Below, one piece after another: positions 35,501-44,936 of a stretch of DNA of 64,000 nucleotides. Position 1 is the first letter of the stretch. Every line of letters begins with the position of its first letter. Below the pieces are notes generated by a model. That model had not been told where the DNA came from and ran no database searches. It saw nothing but the letters and a program-made list of their open reading frames with translations. The position numbers and the translations under genes are program-made. The stretch lies in the NCBI RefSeq assembly GCF_007922615.2, contig NZ_CP042301.2, positions 3,100,001 to 3,164,000 on the forward strand, read 5' to 3'. The DNA comes from Nitratireductor mangrovi. Lineage in GTDB: Bacteria; Pseudomonadota; Alphaproteobacteria; Rhizobiales; Rhizobiaceae.

Positions 35501-36068
35501 ACAGGGCAAAGCCGTAGAGCCCGTAATCGACCAGTTCCTGGACCCCGGCCGGGTTGAAGATCGGGATCATGGTGTCGACGAACAGGAACTCGGTGGCGTG
35601 GGCGTTGGTGGAGGATTCCGCGGTGTGGTCGTCGCCCATAAGCGCCAGCACGCCGCCATTCTTCGACGAGCCGGCCAGGTTGGCGTGGCGGAAGACGTCG
35701 CCGGAGCGGTCGACGCCGGGACCCTTGCCGTACCAGACAGCGAAGACGCCGTCGTGCTTGCCCTCGCCTAGAAGCTCGGTCTGCTGCGAGCCCCAGCAGG
35801 CGGTCGCCGCCAGTTCCTCGTTGAGACCGGGCTGGAAGACGATGTTGGATTGTTCGAGCTTACCGCGGGCGCGCCACAGCTGCTGGTCGAGCCCGCCCAG
35901 CGGCGAGCCGCGATAGCCCGACACGAAGCCGGCCGTGTCCAGCCCGGCGAGCCGGTCGCGCTCGCGCTGCATCAAAAGCATGCGGACGATCGCCTGCGCC
36001 CCCGAGACGTAGATGCCGCGTTTGGTCAGGTCGAACTTGTCGTCGAGGGAAACGTCGTGAAGGGTCAT
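32592..36068 (-). CDS. indolepyruvate ferredoxin oxidoreductase, alpha/beta fusion
   Basis: About 1158 residues, the size of the fused IorA-IorB-like proteins of proteobacteria. The N-terminal pyruvate-oxidoreductase pyrimidine domain (FVSGYRGSPLGGLD) is followed by a thiamine diphosphate domain (GDGTYNHSGSLAIRFA...NDAVAMTGG, about 480-520), then cysteine clusters CEGCGDCGVQSNC and CNKDFSCVNGFC, and a gamma-type domain (GIGGTGVVTVGAILGMAA) at about 730-900. It oxidatively decarboxylates arylpyruvates from aromatic amino acids to aryl-acyl-CoA and passes electrons to ferredoxin or another carrier. The GGAGGAGCGG before ATG 36068 sets the start, 50 codons inside the longest frame. Confidence 0.9.
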   Translation of the reverse strand: MTLHDVSLDDKFDLTKRGIYVSGAQAIVRMLLMQRERDRLAGLDTAGFVSGYRGSPLGGLDQQLWRARGKLEQSNIVFQPGLNEELAATACWGSQQTELLGEGKHDGVFAVWYGKGPGVDRSGDVFRHANLAGSSKNGGVLALMGDDHTAESSTNAHATEFLFVDTMIPIFNPAGVQELVDYGLYGFALSRFAGTWSAMKCVKDNIESTASVDVSLERLAITLPEFDMPPGGLNIRHELDQMGQEARLHEYKRAAAAAFIRANDLNRIVYSGGRNPKIGIITVGKSYLDVRQALDDIGIDEAQADRIGLRLFKVACPWPLDLEHIRDFARGLEMVIVVEEKRSLIEVQVREDLYGTSMQPVVVGKKDERNDWLFPAKGALDPNDIAIAIGERILRVIGPSEEISARVNRLKQFQAMLAETTDVATRTPYFCSGCPHNSSTKVPDGSIAGAGIGCHFMAMWMDRSTIGFTAMGGEGAQWIGQAPFSKRGHIFQNLGDGTYNHSGSLAIRFAIASGANITYKILYNDAVAMTGGQPHEGGLTVDMIAHQVAAEGVSRIAVVTDEPDKYDGKVRFPAAATIHHRDDLDHVQRQLREVGGVSVLLYDQTCAAEKRRRRKRGTFPDPDRRVLINELVCEGCGDCGVQSNCVSIQPVETEFGRKRRIDQSSCNKDFSCVNGFCPSFVTVHGAKPKRSEGVAGAANPLDSVPEPRQADLSKGWSGIIDGIGGTGVVTVGAILGMAAHLEGKGCGLIDMAGLAQKGGAVFTHVRIAERPEDVHAIRVSAGKANLVLGCDLVVSGSKKVLSAVRENETVFVANTAEVMPGDFARSAGFSLPVERLKKAIRKAAGEDNAHFFDATGTASALFGNSLGANMFMLGFACQHGGLPVSAAAVEKAIELNGQAVAMNQAAFRWGRRAAHEPGFVRALLEKAGSGRQDRDIATALDDIVARRGAFLEAYQDAGYRQRYEARIAAIRAAEEKALPGSTAVTEAAARNLFRLMAIKDEYEVARLYTDGSFARQLASAFESYDRLEFHLAPPILGRKGPDGRPRKSSFGPWMMRGFKVLAALKALRGTRLDIFGYSAERRMERQLLADYERDLDLVLADLTQERVDAAVALLSVPGLIKGYGHVKTASAERAAGERARLIERFRAGAREDTLQAAE

Positions 36069-36492
36069 CCGCTCCTCCGCGAGGTCGCCACGGTCATTTG
36101 CGCCTCGCTCATGCCGCGCGCATCCCCGCGGATTCGCGCCAGTCAACCAAACAGCAGAATGTCTCCGCGGGCAAGGCCGCGATCGCCACGGCCGGCTGGA
36201 AAGGGCCGCGTCGAACACCGCCGCGCGGCCACGACAAAATTGCCTCGAACGTTTGCGCCAACGCGCGCGCGTGGCAGCCTCTGTCGAGACGACTGGTGGA
36301 AATACCTAGCAGAATTTCGGGCCTGGTTTGTCCACCAATCTCCTTTGATAACGCTGGCAAAGCTGTTAATCACAGCCGGTCCGGGTGCTCGAACGCCACG
36401 ACACGGCGGCAATGTCCGCCTACAAAAATGCGACGGCCGCCGGCCGGAACGGGGAACTGCCTGTAACGAGGCGTACGACAGGGAGGAACTGC
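36069..36492. other. 424-bp divergent intergenic region, promoter area
   Basis: No gene is seen. The stretch separates the divergent oxidoreductase and TRAP permease genes. It contains TGGT-N6-ACCA (around 36324-36337) and CTTTG-N10-CAAAG (36343-36362), two partly palindromic motifs that may be operators; neither can be matched confidently to a regulator. Several tiny reading frames here lack ribosome sites and look non-coding. Confidence 0.4.
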
Positions 36493-37074
36493 ATGGCGGG
36501 GCTGCTCGCGCTCTCGCGCATTGTCGACAGGATCAACGAGTTCATCGGCCAGAAGGTGTCCTGGCTGATCCTCGTGGCGGTCCTGATCAGCGCCGGCAAC
36601 GCCAGCATCCGGAAGGCCTTCGATATTTCGTCGAACGCCTTCCTGGAACTGCAATGGTATCTCTACGGCACCGTCTTCATGCTGGCCGCCGCCTATACCC
36701 TGCAGCGCAACGAGCATGTACGTATCGACATCCTGTCCAACCGCCTCAGCAAACGCACGCGCGACTGGGTCGACCTCGTCTGCCATGTGATCTTCCTGCT
36801 GCCCTTCGTGACCCTGATGGTCTATCTGTGCTGGCCGTGGTTCTGGCTCTCCTATCGGACGGGCGAAATCTCCGCCAATGCCGGCGGACTGATCATCTGG
36901 CCGGCCAAGATGATGGTGCTGCTCGGCTTCATGCTGCTGACCGGGCAGGCGCTTTCGGAGATCGTCAAGCGCATCGCCGTCATTCGCGGCGACATCGACG
37001 ACCCGACCCCTACGCATGACTTGCCGGCGGCGGCCGAGGCGGCCATCGAGATGGAGACGAAGAACCGTGATTGA
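36493..37074 (+). CDS. TRAP transporter small permease (DctQ-type)
   Basis: 193-residue membrane protein with four helices (about 15-33, 45-62, 90-112, 128-150), including the DctQ pattern FLELQWYLYGTVFMLAAAYTLQRNEHVRIDI. It partners the large permease of a sodium-driven TRAP transporter for organic acids. GGGAGG precedes the ATG at 36493; the longer frame upstream lacks this. It overlaps the large permease gene by 8 bp. Confidence 0.9.
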   Translation: MAGLLALSRIVDRINEFIGQKVSWLILVAVLISAGNASIRKAFDISSNAFLELQWYLYGTVFMLAAAYTLQRNEHVRIDILSNRLSKRTRDWVDLVCHVIFLLPFVTLMVYLCWPWFWLSYRTGEISANAGGLIIWPAKMMVLLGFMLLTGQALSEIVKRIAVIRGDIDDPTPTHDLPAAAEAAIEMETKNRD

Positions 37075-38866
37075 CTTCGTCGCCCACAATCTCGCGCCAA
37101 TCATGTTCATCAGCGTGATGGCGATGCTGCTGATCGGCTATCCGGTCGCCTTCACGCTCGCCGCCGGCGGGCTGTTCTTCTTCGTCATCGGCGTCGAGCT
37201 GTCGACCATCTCGAGCGAGATCCGCCTGTTCTGGCCACTGCTGCAGTCGCACCCAGAGCGCGTCTACGGCATCATGTACAACGACACCCTGCTGGCCGTG
37301 CCGTTCTTCACCTTCATGGGGCTGATCCTCGAACGCTCGCGCATGGCCGAGGACCTGCTCGACACGATCGGCCAGCTGTTCGGCCCGGTGCGCGGCGGCC
37401 TCGCCTTCGCCGCCGTGCTGGTCGGCGCGCTGCTGGCGGCGACCACCGGCGTCGTCGCCGCCTCGGTGATCGCCATGGGGCTGATCTCGCTGCCGATCAT
37501 GATGCGCTACGGCTACAACCGCAGCGTCGCCACCGGCACAATCGCCGCCTCGGGCACGCTGGCCCAGATCGTGCCGCCATCGCTGGTGCTGATCGTCATG
37601 GCCGACCAGCTCGGCCGCTCTGTCGGCGACATGTATGTCGGCGCCCTGCTGCCGGCGCTGATCATCATCGGCTTCTATTGCCTCTACGTGCTCGGCGTGA
37701 GCATCGCCAAGCCCGAATGGGTGCCGGCGCTGCCGCCGGAAGCGCGCACGCTGGGCGGCGGCGTCACCTCGCTGGTCGTCATCATGGCGGCGGCGATCGG
37801 TCTTTATTTCGTCTGCTACCATTTCGTGTTCACGGAGATGCGCTACGAGGTGCGGCTGGTCTGGTCGGCCACCGTCGCCACCCTTGCCGCCTATGCCTTC
37901 AGCCTCATCAACCGCCAGCTGAAGCTCGGCATCCTGTCGCGGCTGGCCGAGCAGGTGGTGATCGTGCTGATCCCGCCGCTGGCGCTGATCTTCCTGGTGC
38001 TGGGCACGATCTTCCTCGGCATCGCCACGCCGACCGAGGGCGGCGCCATGGGCGCCACCGGCGCGCTCATCCTGGCGGCGGTGAAGGGGCGGCTGAACCT
38101 GACCGTGCTGAAGCAGGCGCTCGATTCCACGACCAAGCTCGCCGCCTTCGTCATGTTCATCCTGATCGGCGCGCGCGTCTTCGGCCTCACCTTCTACGGC
38201 ATCAACGGCAATATCTGGATCGAGGAGCTGCTTTTGTCGCTGCCGGGCGGCGAATACGGCTTCCTGGTGGTGGTGACCATCATCATCTTCATCCTCGGCT
38301 GCTTCCTCGACTTCTTCGAGATCGCCTTCATCGCCGTGCCGCTGCTGGCGCCGGCCGCCGAGGCCCTCGGCATCGACCTGATCTGGTTCGGCGTCATCCT
38401 CGGCATCAACCTGCAGACCTCGTTCCTGACGCCGCCCTTCGGCTTCTCGCTGTTCTACCTGCGCTCGATCGCGCCGATGAAGGACTGGACCGACCAGGTG
38501 TCGGGCAAGGTGCTGCCGGGGATCAGGACGTTCGAGATCTACAAGGGCGCCCTGCCCTACATCATCATCCAGTTCGTGATGATCCTGATCGTGATCTCGT
38601 TCCCGCAGCTGGTAACGCACTACAAGTCGGGGCCAGAGATCGGCGGGCCGGGCGAGATCGAGATCCAGCTGCCGCCGCTGGGGCCGCCCGGCGGCGGAGG
38701 CGATCAGCCGGCACCCTTCGGCCTGCCCCCACTCGGCATGCCGAACCAGGGCGGCGGCGAGCAGCCGGCGCCATTCGGCCTGCCGCCGCTCAACCTGCAG
38801 CCGGAAGGTGAGGCACCGGCGAATGCGCCGGCGACCGATCTGAGCCAGCCGCCGAAGATCGAATAG
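37067..38866 (+). CDS. TRAP transporter large permease (DctM-type) with Pro/Gly-rich tail
   Basis: About 599 residues from a GTG start at 37067, which overlaps the upstream stop. The core, with some 14 hydrophobic segments, includes the DctM motif GTLAQIVPPSLVLIVMADQ and the GCFLDFFEIAFIAVPLL repeat. It ends with a roughly 65-residue extension rich in Pro, Gly and Gln with two copies of QPAPFGLPPL separated by 20 residues. The long loop and length resemble the larger TRAP permeases associated with mannitol/chloroaromatic-type systems. It converges on its probable binding-protein gene at 39117. Confidence 0.9.
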   Translation: MIDFVAHNLAPIMFISVMAMLLIGYPVAFTLAAGGLFFFVIGVELSTISSEIRLFWPLLQSHPERVYGIMYNDTLLAVPFFTFMGLILERSRMAEDLLDTIGQLFGPVRGGLAFAAVLVGALLAATTGVVAASVIAMGLISLPIMMRYGYNRSVATGTIAASGTLAQIVPPSLVLIVMADQLGRSVGDMYVGALLPALIIIGFYCLYVLGVSIAKPEWVPALPPEARTLGGGVTSLVVIMAAAIGLYFVCYHFVFTEMRYEVRLVWSATVATLAAYAFSLINRQLKLGILSRLAEQVVIVLIPPLALIFLVLGTIFLGIATPTEGGAMGATGALILAAVKGRLNLTVLKQALDSTTKLAAFVMFILIGARVFGLTFYGINGNIWIEELLLSLPGGEYGFLVVVTIIIFILGCFLDFFEIAFIAVPLLAPAAEALGIDLIWFGVILGINLQTSFLTPPFGFSLFYLRSIAPMKDWTDQVSGKVLPGIRTFEIYKGALPYIIIQFVMILIVISFPQLVTHYKSGPEIGGPGEIEIQLPPLGPPGGGGDQPAPFGLPPLGMPNQGGGEQPAPFGLPPLNLQPEGEAPANAPATDLSQPPKIE

Positions 38867-39056
38867 CCGCTTCGTCCGGCAGGCACCGGCAACACGACTG
38901 GCCGCGGCGCTCGCGCCTACGCCGCCGGCGCTTGTTGCCAGCGCCGGCAACTGCCGCGCACTTCATCCCGGCCTGCCGTCACCCATTGCCCTGTTGAACC
39001 CGGCCGGATCACGAGCACGGCGGGCCATGGTCGGTCATGGACCTTTCCCGGCAAAG

Positions 39057-39087
39057 AAAAAACCCCGGAGCGGCGCTCCGGGGTTTT
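39057..39087. terminator. bidirectional terminator between TRAP genes
   Basis: A perfect 11-bp stem (AACCCCGGAGC at 39061-39071 and GCTCCGGGGTT at 39075-39085) with a 3-nt loop, flanked by A-run and T-run. It serves the convergent dctM and dctP genes. Confidence 0.9.
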
Positions 39088-39116
39088 CCTTCGAACCGGT
39101 ATGACCGGCAGGTGCG

Positions 39117-40367
<1,251 letters not shown>

Positions 40368-40512
40368 TTACCTATATCGTCGTTAATGCGCTAGAATTGC
40401 GGGGCTTTCCGGCCTAGGGTCGCGCCCGCTCGGGTGCCGGGCCGAACCGGCGCCGCACCGGCCGGAAGCGCCATCGCCCCCGGGAGCCGCTTCGCAACGC
40501 AGGAAAGGTTCA

Positions 40513-41286
40513 ATGCTGCAGCCCCTGGTCGCCGTGTCGACCGATGTCCGCTTCTTCGACCGCTACACCTGGCACGCCACGCCTCAGCAATATGTCGAGG
40601 CAGCGCTGACGGCCGCCGGCGTGCTGCCGGTGCTGCTGCCTTCGCTCGGCCCCCGCATCGATCTCGATTCGCTGCTCGCCCAGGTGAGCGGCGTCATGCT
40701 GACCGGCTCGAAGAGCAATGTGCATCCCTCGCTTTACGGCGGCGAGGCGAGCGAGGCGAACGGCCCCTACGATCCGGCCCGCGACGCCACCACCCTGCCG
40801 CTGATCCGCGCCGCGATCGAGCGCGGCGTGCCGCTGCTCGCGATCTGCCGCGGCATCCAGGAGCTCAACGTGGCACTGGGCGGCACGCTGGCGACGGAGA
40901 TCCAGGAAGAGGACGGCATCATGGACCACCGCGCGCCGCCGAGCGAGGAGCAGGACGAGCGCTTCGCCATCCGCCACCCGGTTTCGATCAAGGCCGGCAC
41001 CTGCATGGCAGAGATCTTCGGGCCCGGCGAGATCATGGTGAACTCGGTCCACCGCCAGGCCGTCGGCCGGCCGGCCGAGCGGCTGGTGCCGGAGGCCTTC
41101 GCCGAGGACGGCATCGTGGAGGCGGTGTCGGTGCGCGATGCGCCGGGCTTTGCCGTCGGGGTGCAGTGGCACCCGGAATACTGGGCCGCGACCGACAGTG
41201 CCTCCAACCGCGTCTTCGCCGCCTTCGGCGACGCCGTGCGCGAGTATTCGGCGCGGCGGGACGGAGCAAGGGCGGCGGCCGAGTAG
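40513..41286 (+). CDS. gamma-glutamyl-GABA hydrolase-like class I amidotransferase
   Basis: 257-residue peptidase C26 protein. The catalytic Cys lies in AICRGIQELNV (about residue 115) and the His-x-Glu dyad in VQWHPEYW (about 218-222); TGSKSNVHPSLYGG forms the oxyanion loop. The family hydrolyses gamma-glutamyl amide links, as in the putrescine (Puu) pathway. No other polyamine genes are nearby, so the substrate is open. The 289-bp upstream region to the dctP gene shows no gene. Confidence 0.88.
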   Translation: MLQPLVAVSTDVRFFDRYTWHATPQQYVEAALTAAGVLPVLLPSLGPRIDLDSLLAQVSGVMLTGSKSNVHPSLYGGEASEANGPYDPARDATTLPLIRAAIERGVPLLAICRGIQELNVALGGTLATEIQEEDGIMDHRAPPSEEQDERFAIRHPVSIKAGTCMAEIFGPGEIMVNSVHRQAVGRPAERLVPEAFAEDGIVEAVSVRDAPGFAVGVQWHPEYWAATDSASNRVFAAFGDAVREYSARRDGARAAAE

Positions 41287-41458
41287 GGGGGCGTCATATC
41301 GGTAGTTGAGCCAGAAATCTCGCGACTGATATCCGAAATCAAAGCGAGATGTGGATCGACGTGGTTGCCCTCTAGGTAGACTAAGCTTCGCGCGCAGCTC
41401 CGCGAGAAATCGCTAACCTTGACGCAATTCGGTTGAAAGCTTCCGCAGTGACTTCGTT

Positions 41459-43201
41459 CTAGGTTGAAGGCGGTTTGGCCCCCGCCCATATCTTCTCAAT
41501 AAAGTCGCGAGCGCTTTGCAGTTCTGGGTCGGTTTCCAGATTTCGTTCTTCGAGCACCCTCTCTACGAAGCCGGGACCATGTGATCCGACGCTACGGCAA
41601 AAGCCTTCGATTTCGCCAACGGGCACAATCCATAGGCGATGTTCTCCGCACTTCTTGCTCAGAGTATCAAAATGGTTGATCGGCTCGCCGGCAGGTAGTG
41701 CGCTGCGCCCGCTCCTTTTCATCGCACTCCAGGGCGACACGGTCTTGAAAACTTCCTTGATTGCCCTTTCCCTATCATCGGGGAACTCACCTGTTCCCTG
41801 CACCCCTTCCAATTGCGCCGCGATCAAGCTGGCCACCTGTTCTGCGTTGAGTGGCGGACGCTGCTGCAACACCGCGTGGTTGATGGATTTCCATGAGGTG
41901 CTCACGTCCGCCCAGTTACCACCGAGCGTCTCAAAGAGGTTTTTGAAGGTGCCCTCATCGTTGAGCACATCGATGTCGGCAATAACGGAGACGGGTACAT
42001 CGAGGGAGCGAAGTGTGTCTGCAAGCTTTGCCATTCGATGCTTTCCTGACGTGTGTACAAAGAGAACGTCAGGACGCCGGTCTCCTGATATTGAAGGCAG
42101 GTTCAGGATGGATTGATAGAACATACAGTCTGCATCTGCCTCGCAGATGATGACGTGCTCGAAAAAGATGCCATCAAAAACACGCGAGAACCTAGCTAAA
42201 GTGTCCCTTGCAACGGTCTTGGTTTTCTCCTTGCCAAGCTCCCTTACTCGATTGACGTCGCCTTCTCGACGAAGTCGGACGATACGAATTTTATCTGAGC
42301 CGCCCTCAATCAAACCATCCAGAATGTCGGTACTGTGTGTTGCGATGAAGAGCTGGGAATTCCCGGGCCGGTTTTCGGCGATATAGCGCCCAAGCAGTCG
42401 CGCCTGCGGCGGATGTAAAAACGCTTCGGGCTCGTCGAGAAATTGGATGGAGTGCGTCCTCGCGGCCAGCACGTGCAGCGTCACGGCTGCGAAACTGCGC
42501 ATTCCATCGCCCTGGGACTCAAGCGGCAGGTTCGTTGATTGGAGCTTCGTCACGAATTCTCGCGAAAGCTCATCTTTGCCAGGTGGGACGGAAGGTTTTT
42601 CGCCAACGTAGAGTGGGAACATACTTCCTCCTGCACGGAATGGTGTGAGGTCTTTGCCAAAAGCGTGCCGGAACTTTGAGCTAATGTCGCTCGCAAGATC
42701 AGGGTCCATCAAGAGGGTGTGGATTGGATGCGTCGGTGGCGATTGAAAGAGCGCCAGCGCCGGAGCTGCATTGGAGTCCTGAATACGACCTTCCGTAGTT
42801 ATTCGCTTGGCGAAGAACGGCGCTACCGGGTGGCGGTCTAGCGGTCGATCGAAATAGCTAACGTGCGAGTGGTGGATACTGTAGCCAATGCCGCCGTACT
42901 GAAAGTTGATTGCATCACCGCTTTTTTGGGCGTTCCTATCAAGATACCGAAGCAAATCCTCCTTGGTTCCGACCTTGCGCAATGTGGCATCCTTTATCAC
43001 AGGGCCCGCTCTCGAGTGAGCAACCCATAATTCCAGCTCGCGGAGCGCCGCGCTCTTCCCAGCATTGTTCGGGCCCACGAAGACGACGATGTCATCGTCA
43101 TCGAGCGTTAGTTTTGTTCCATCAGAAAAAATAATACTCTCAAAAGACAATCTGGGGCAAAATAACTCGGCGTTTTCTGAGATGCTCTCGTCATCACTCA
43201 T
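41459..43201 (-). CDS. OLD-type ATPase with Toprim nuclease domain
   Basis: 580-residue protein. The N-terminal ABC-type ATPase has Walker A VGPNNAGKS at about residues 37-45, a mid-domain with LESQGDGMRS, and Walker B-like FLDEPEAFLHPPQARL, all as in OLD/GajA family ATPases. The C-terminal half resembles a Toprim domain: a CEAD acidic motif after VIICEADADCMFY (about 360) and DIDV some 50 residues later. OLD nucleases restrict phages or degrade DNA, and GajA belongs to the same class. No partner helicase is adjacent, so it would be a single-gene system. Base composition is clearly more AT-rich than in flanking genes, and upstream and downstream intergenic DNA share this, suggesting transfer. 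Confidence 0.78.
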   Translation of the reverse strand: MSDDESISENAELFCPRLSFESIIFSDGTKLTLDDDDIVVFVGPNNAGKSAALRELELWVAHSRAGPVIKDATLRKVGTKEDLLRYLDRNAQKSGDAINFQYGGIGYSIHHSHVSYFDRPLDRHPVAPFFAKRITTEGRIQDSNAAPALALFQSPPTHPIHTLLMDPDLASDISSKFRHAFGKDLTPFRAGGSMFPLYVGEKPSVPPGKDELSREFVTKLQSTNLPLESQGDGMRSFAAVTLHVLAARTHSIQFLDEPEAFLHPPQARLLGRYIAENRPGNSQLFIATHSTDILDGLIEGGSDKIRIVRLRREGDVNRVRELGKEKTKTVARDTLARFSRVFDGIFFEHVIICEADADCMFYQSILNLPSISGDRRPDVLFVHTSGKHRMAKLADTLRSLDVPVSVIADIDVLNDEGTFKNLFETLGGNWADVSTSWKSINHAVLQQRPPLNAEQVASLIAAQLEGVQGTGEFPDDRERAIKEVFKTVSPWSAMKRSGRSALPAGEPINHFDTLSKKCGEHRLWIVPVGEIEGFCRSVGSHGPGFVERVLEERNLETDPELQSARDFIEKIWAGAKPPST

Positions 43202-43517
43202 TCTTAGATGTCCTCACCGATTTTCAGCTATTCAGAAATTGCCTCCGCTTATCGAGAACCTATCTTCTCGCAAGAGGCTATTTCTCCAATTCAACTCGGA
43301 CCATAGCGCGCGGCAATATTTGCCGCACCATTTTGGGAAGACCAATAAAAGAACTTGTCTGCCAGAGCCACTACCATAGAGCGCAAGCGCCGACGCATCC
43401 ACTCCGTATGCCTGCTAGCAGCGTACTCTGTTGCGGCTTGCCGGCGTGCTTATCGCTGCCCGGCGTGTGCTGACGCCGCCGACGCCGTCCCGCTCACCAG
43501 CCCCACCCCCAGCGCCC
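43202..43517. other. 316-bp AT-richer intergenic region, nothing recognised
   Basis: Lies between the OLD-type gene start and the 3' end of the proteasome-like gene. It shares the lower GC of the OLD-type gene up to about 43380, then returns to the high-GC background. Only short frames without ribosome sites occur. The OLD gene promoter should lie just after 43201. Confidence 0.4.
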
Positions 43518-44213
43518 TCAACCGAATACCTCCGCGATGGCGGCCTGTTCGGCGTCCTCCCATCGGCGCACGTCCCTGGCGACCTTCTCGATGTCCTTGT
43601 CGCCGAGGTGGTGGGCGCCGTCCTTGTCGATGCGGCACAGGCTGAACGGTTCGCCGACGGTCGGCGAGGTCAGGTCGAGCGCCTGCAGCACCCGCAGGAC
43701 CGCCGCGCAGCCGAAACGCAGCGACCGCTCGGCCAGGTGGAAATGGGACATCAGCGAACCGGCCTGCTGGGCCATGGCCGCGCCGCTGCCGATGGCATGG
43801 AACCCGATATCGGCGTAGTGCCCGATCATGCCGGAGGGCGTGATCTCGATGATCCACGGCGCGCCGTCGCGCCAGCCGGCGGCCATCACATAGGCCGACG
43901 GCGTCCCGCCGCCTTCCTCGCCCGGCACGTCGGGGATGAAGGTGTCGTAGTGGTGGCGCAGGATCGGAAGCACCTGTTCCTGCAGCGCGCGCCCGATGTC
44001 GGGCGCCTCCAGGATCGCGGCGCTGTTTTCATTGAAACGGCGTTCCACGTCGGCCAGCACCGAGCGCGCGCCGCTGCCACCCCAGGCCGCCAGCTCGCCG
44101 AGCGGGTGCAGCTTCTGGGCGGGGTAGGTCATGCCGCGGCCCCTGTCGGTGATCTGGGAGTCGGAGCCGAGCACGACTCCATCCCGGCAAACGGTGGCAA
44201 GCACGACGGTCAT
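43518..44213 (-). CDS. proteasome-type Ntn hydrolase
   Basis: 231-residue proteasome beta-like hydrolase. If Met1 is removed, Thr becomes residue 1 and the chain has Asp17 (GSDSQ) and Lys33 (AQKLHP) at exactly the positions of the proteasome catalytic set Thr1-Asp17-Lys33. A later GSGAAMAQQAGSLMSH segment is the usual SGS loop area. It is neither HslV (TTI..V.. start) nor followed by hslU. AGAGGAAG precedes ATG 44213; a longer frame has 22 extra codons without support. A small membrane protein gene lies 114 bp upstream on the same strand. Self-compartment assembly and substrate are unknown. Confidence 0.8.
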   Translation of the reverse strand: MTVVLATVCRDGVVLGSDSQITDRGRGMTYPAQKLHPLGELAAWGGSGARSVLADVERRFNENSAAILEAPDIGRALQEQVLPILRHHYDTFIPDVPGEEGGGTPSAYVMAAGWRDGAPWIIEITPSGMIGHYADIGFHAIGSGAAMAQQAGSLMSHFHLAERSLRFGCAAVLRVLQALDLTSPTVGEPFSLCRIDKDGAHHLGDKDIEKVARDVRRWEDAEQAAIAEVFG

Positions 44214-44327
44214 GAGGCTTCCTCTCGGATGTTGCGGACATTCCGGTTGGACATATTGGTCACGGCACTGGAAATTCATCCCCCGACGATCGAGATCATG
44301 GGACAGGCCTCACAGGCCGGTCGCCGC

Positions 44328-44555
44328 CTACAGCCTGTCCCAGGCGACGTAGACGGCGAGCACCAGAACGCCGCCGAGCAGGGAAAAGATCAGCGGCGCG
44401 CCGAAATAGAGGCAAATGACCGCACCGGCACCGGTGCCGATCAGGAAGGTCAGCCACAGGCCCACCGTATCGCGGATGAGTCCCTGCAGGAGCGTGGTCC
44501 AAAACCCCTGCTCGGGGGCGCCGTCGGGCCGGTCCTGACGATCATCTTCCGGCAT
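44328..44555 (-). CDS. small two-helix membrane protein
   Basis: 75 residues: a polar, Asp/Pro-rich N-terminus of about 20 residues, then two hydrophobic segments (about 36-52 and 55-71) with Gly-rich turns. GAGG is 5-6 bp from the ATG at 44555; the longer frame begins 12 codons upstream without support. Located upstream of the proteasome-like gene on the same strand; they may share a transcript. No family recognised. Confidence 0.55.
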   Translation of the reverse strand: MPEDDRQDRPDGAPEQGFWTTLLQGLIRDTVGLWLTFLIGTGAGAVICLYFGAPLIFSLLGGVLVLAVYVAWDRL

Positions 44556-44754
44556 GAACGCCTCGCGCGTTGTCGCACCCCGCAGGACCAAGGTAGCACA
44601 AACCTGTGCGGAGCTGTGCGAAGCAGGTCACTTGCGGCAGCCGGCAGAGCGGCGCCGACCGGTTCGCAAGGTCCCGGCATTCGGCCCGGAGGTCCGCTAC
44701 CGGGCGCAGATCGAAACGCCGGCGGGATTGAAGGAACTGACCTGATCGGGATGG

Positions 44755-44878
44755 CTACCGCCCCTCACCGCGCAATTCGAGCTGGAACAGCGGCGTCGCG
44801 GGCCTGAGCGATTCATAAGCGACACCGTTGGCGATCGCGAACCGGATGACGGTCTCGCCTGCCTCGGAGATGAAGCTC
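44755..44878 (-). pseudogene. detached 3' end of the gene at 49382 (left direct repeat)
   Basis: These 124 bp are about 92 percent identical (10 mismatches by eye) to 49382-49505, the 3' end of an intact gene downstream. The frame still reads FISEAGETVIRFAIANGV...LRGEGR and stops with TAG, but there is no start or 5' part. The repeat marks the left edge of the copper operon. The rest of the interval 44556-44936 holds no gene that I can support. Confidence 0.85.
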
Positions 44879-44900
44879 CCGGGCCGTTGCAACTCTTCGC

Positions 44901-44932
44901 TTGACATGGAGCATGCGGATCAAGCCTATTCG
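44901..44932 (+). promoter_or_regulatory. candidate promoter of the copper operon
   Basis: A perfect TTGACA at 44901-44906 and a weak TATTCG at 44927-44932 have a 20-bp spacer, longer than the normal 17. Such long spacers are typical of MerR-class promoters, yet no clear spacer dyad like those of CueR is visible. Confidence 0.35.
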
Positions 44933-44936
44933 CGGC

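Noticed and set aside
44901..44932. CueR/MerR-type copper promoter before the His-rich gene
   Set aside because: The 20-bp spacer is suggestive, but the expected spacer dyad is missing and no merR-type gene is nearby, so only a generic promoter is kept at low confidence.
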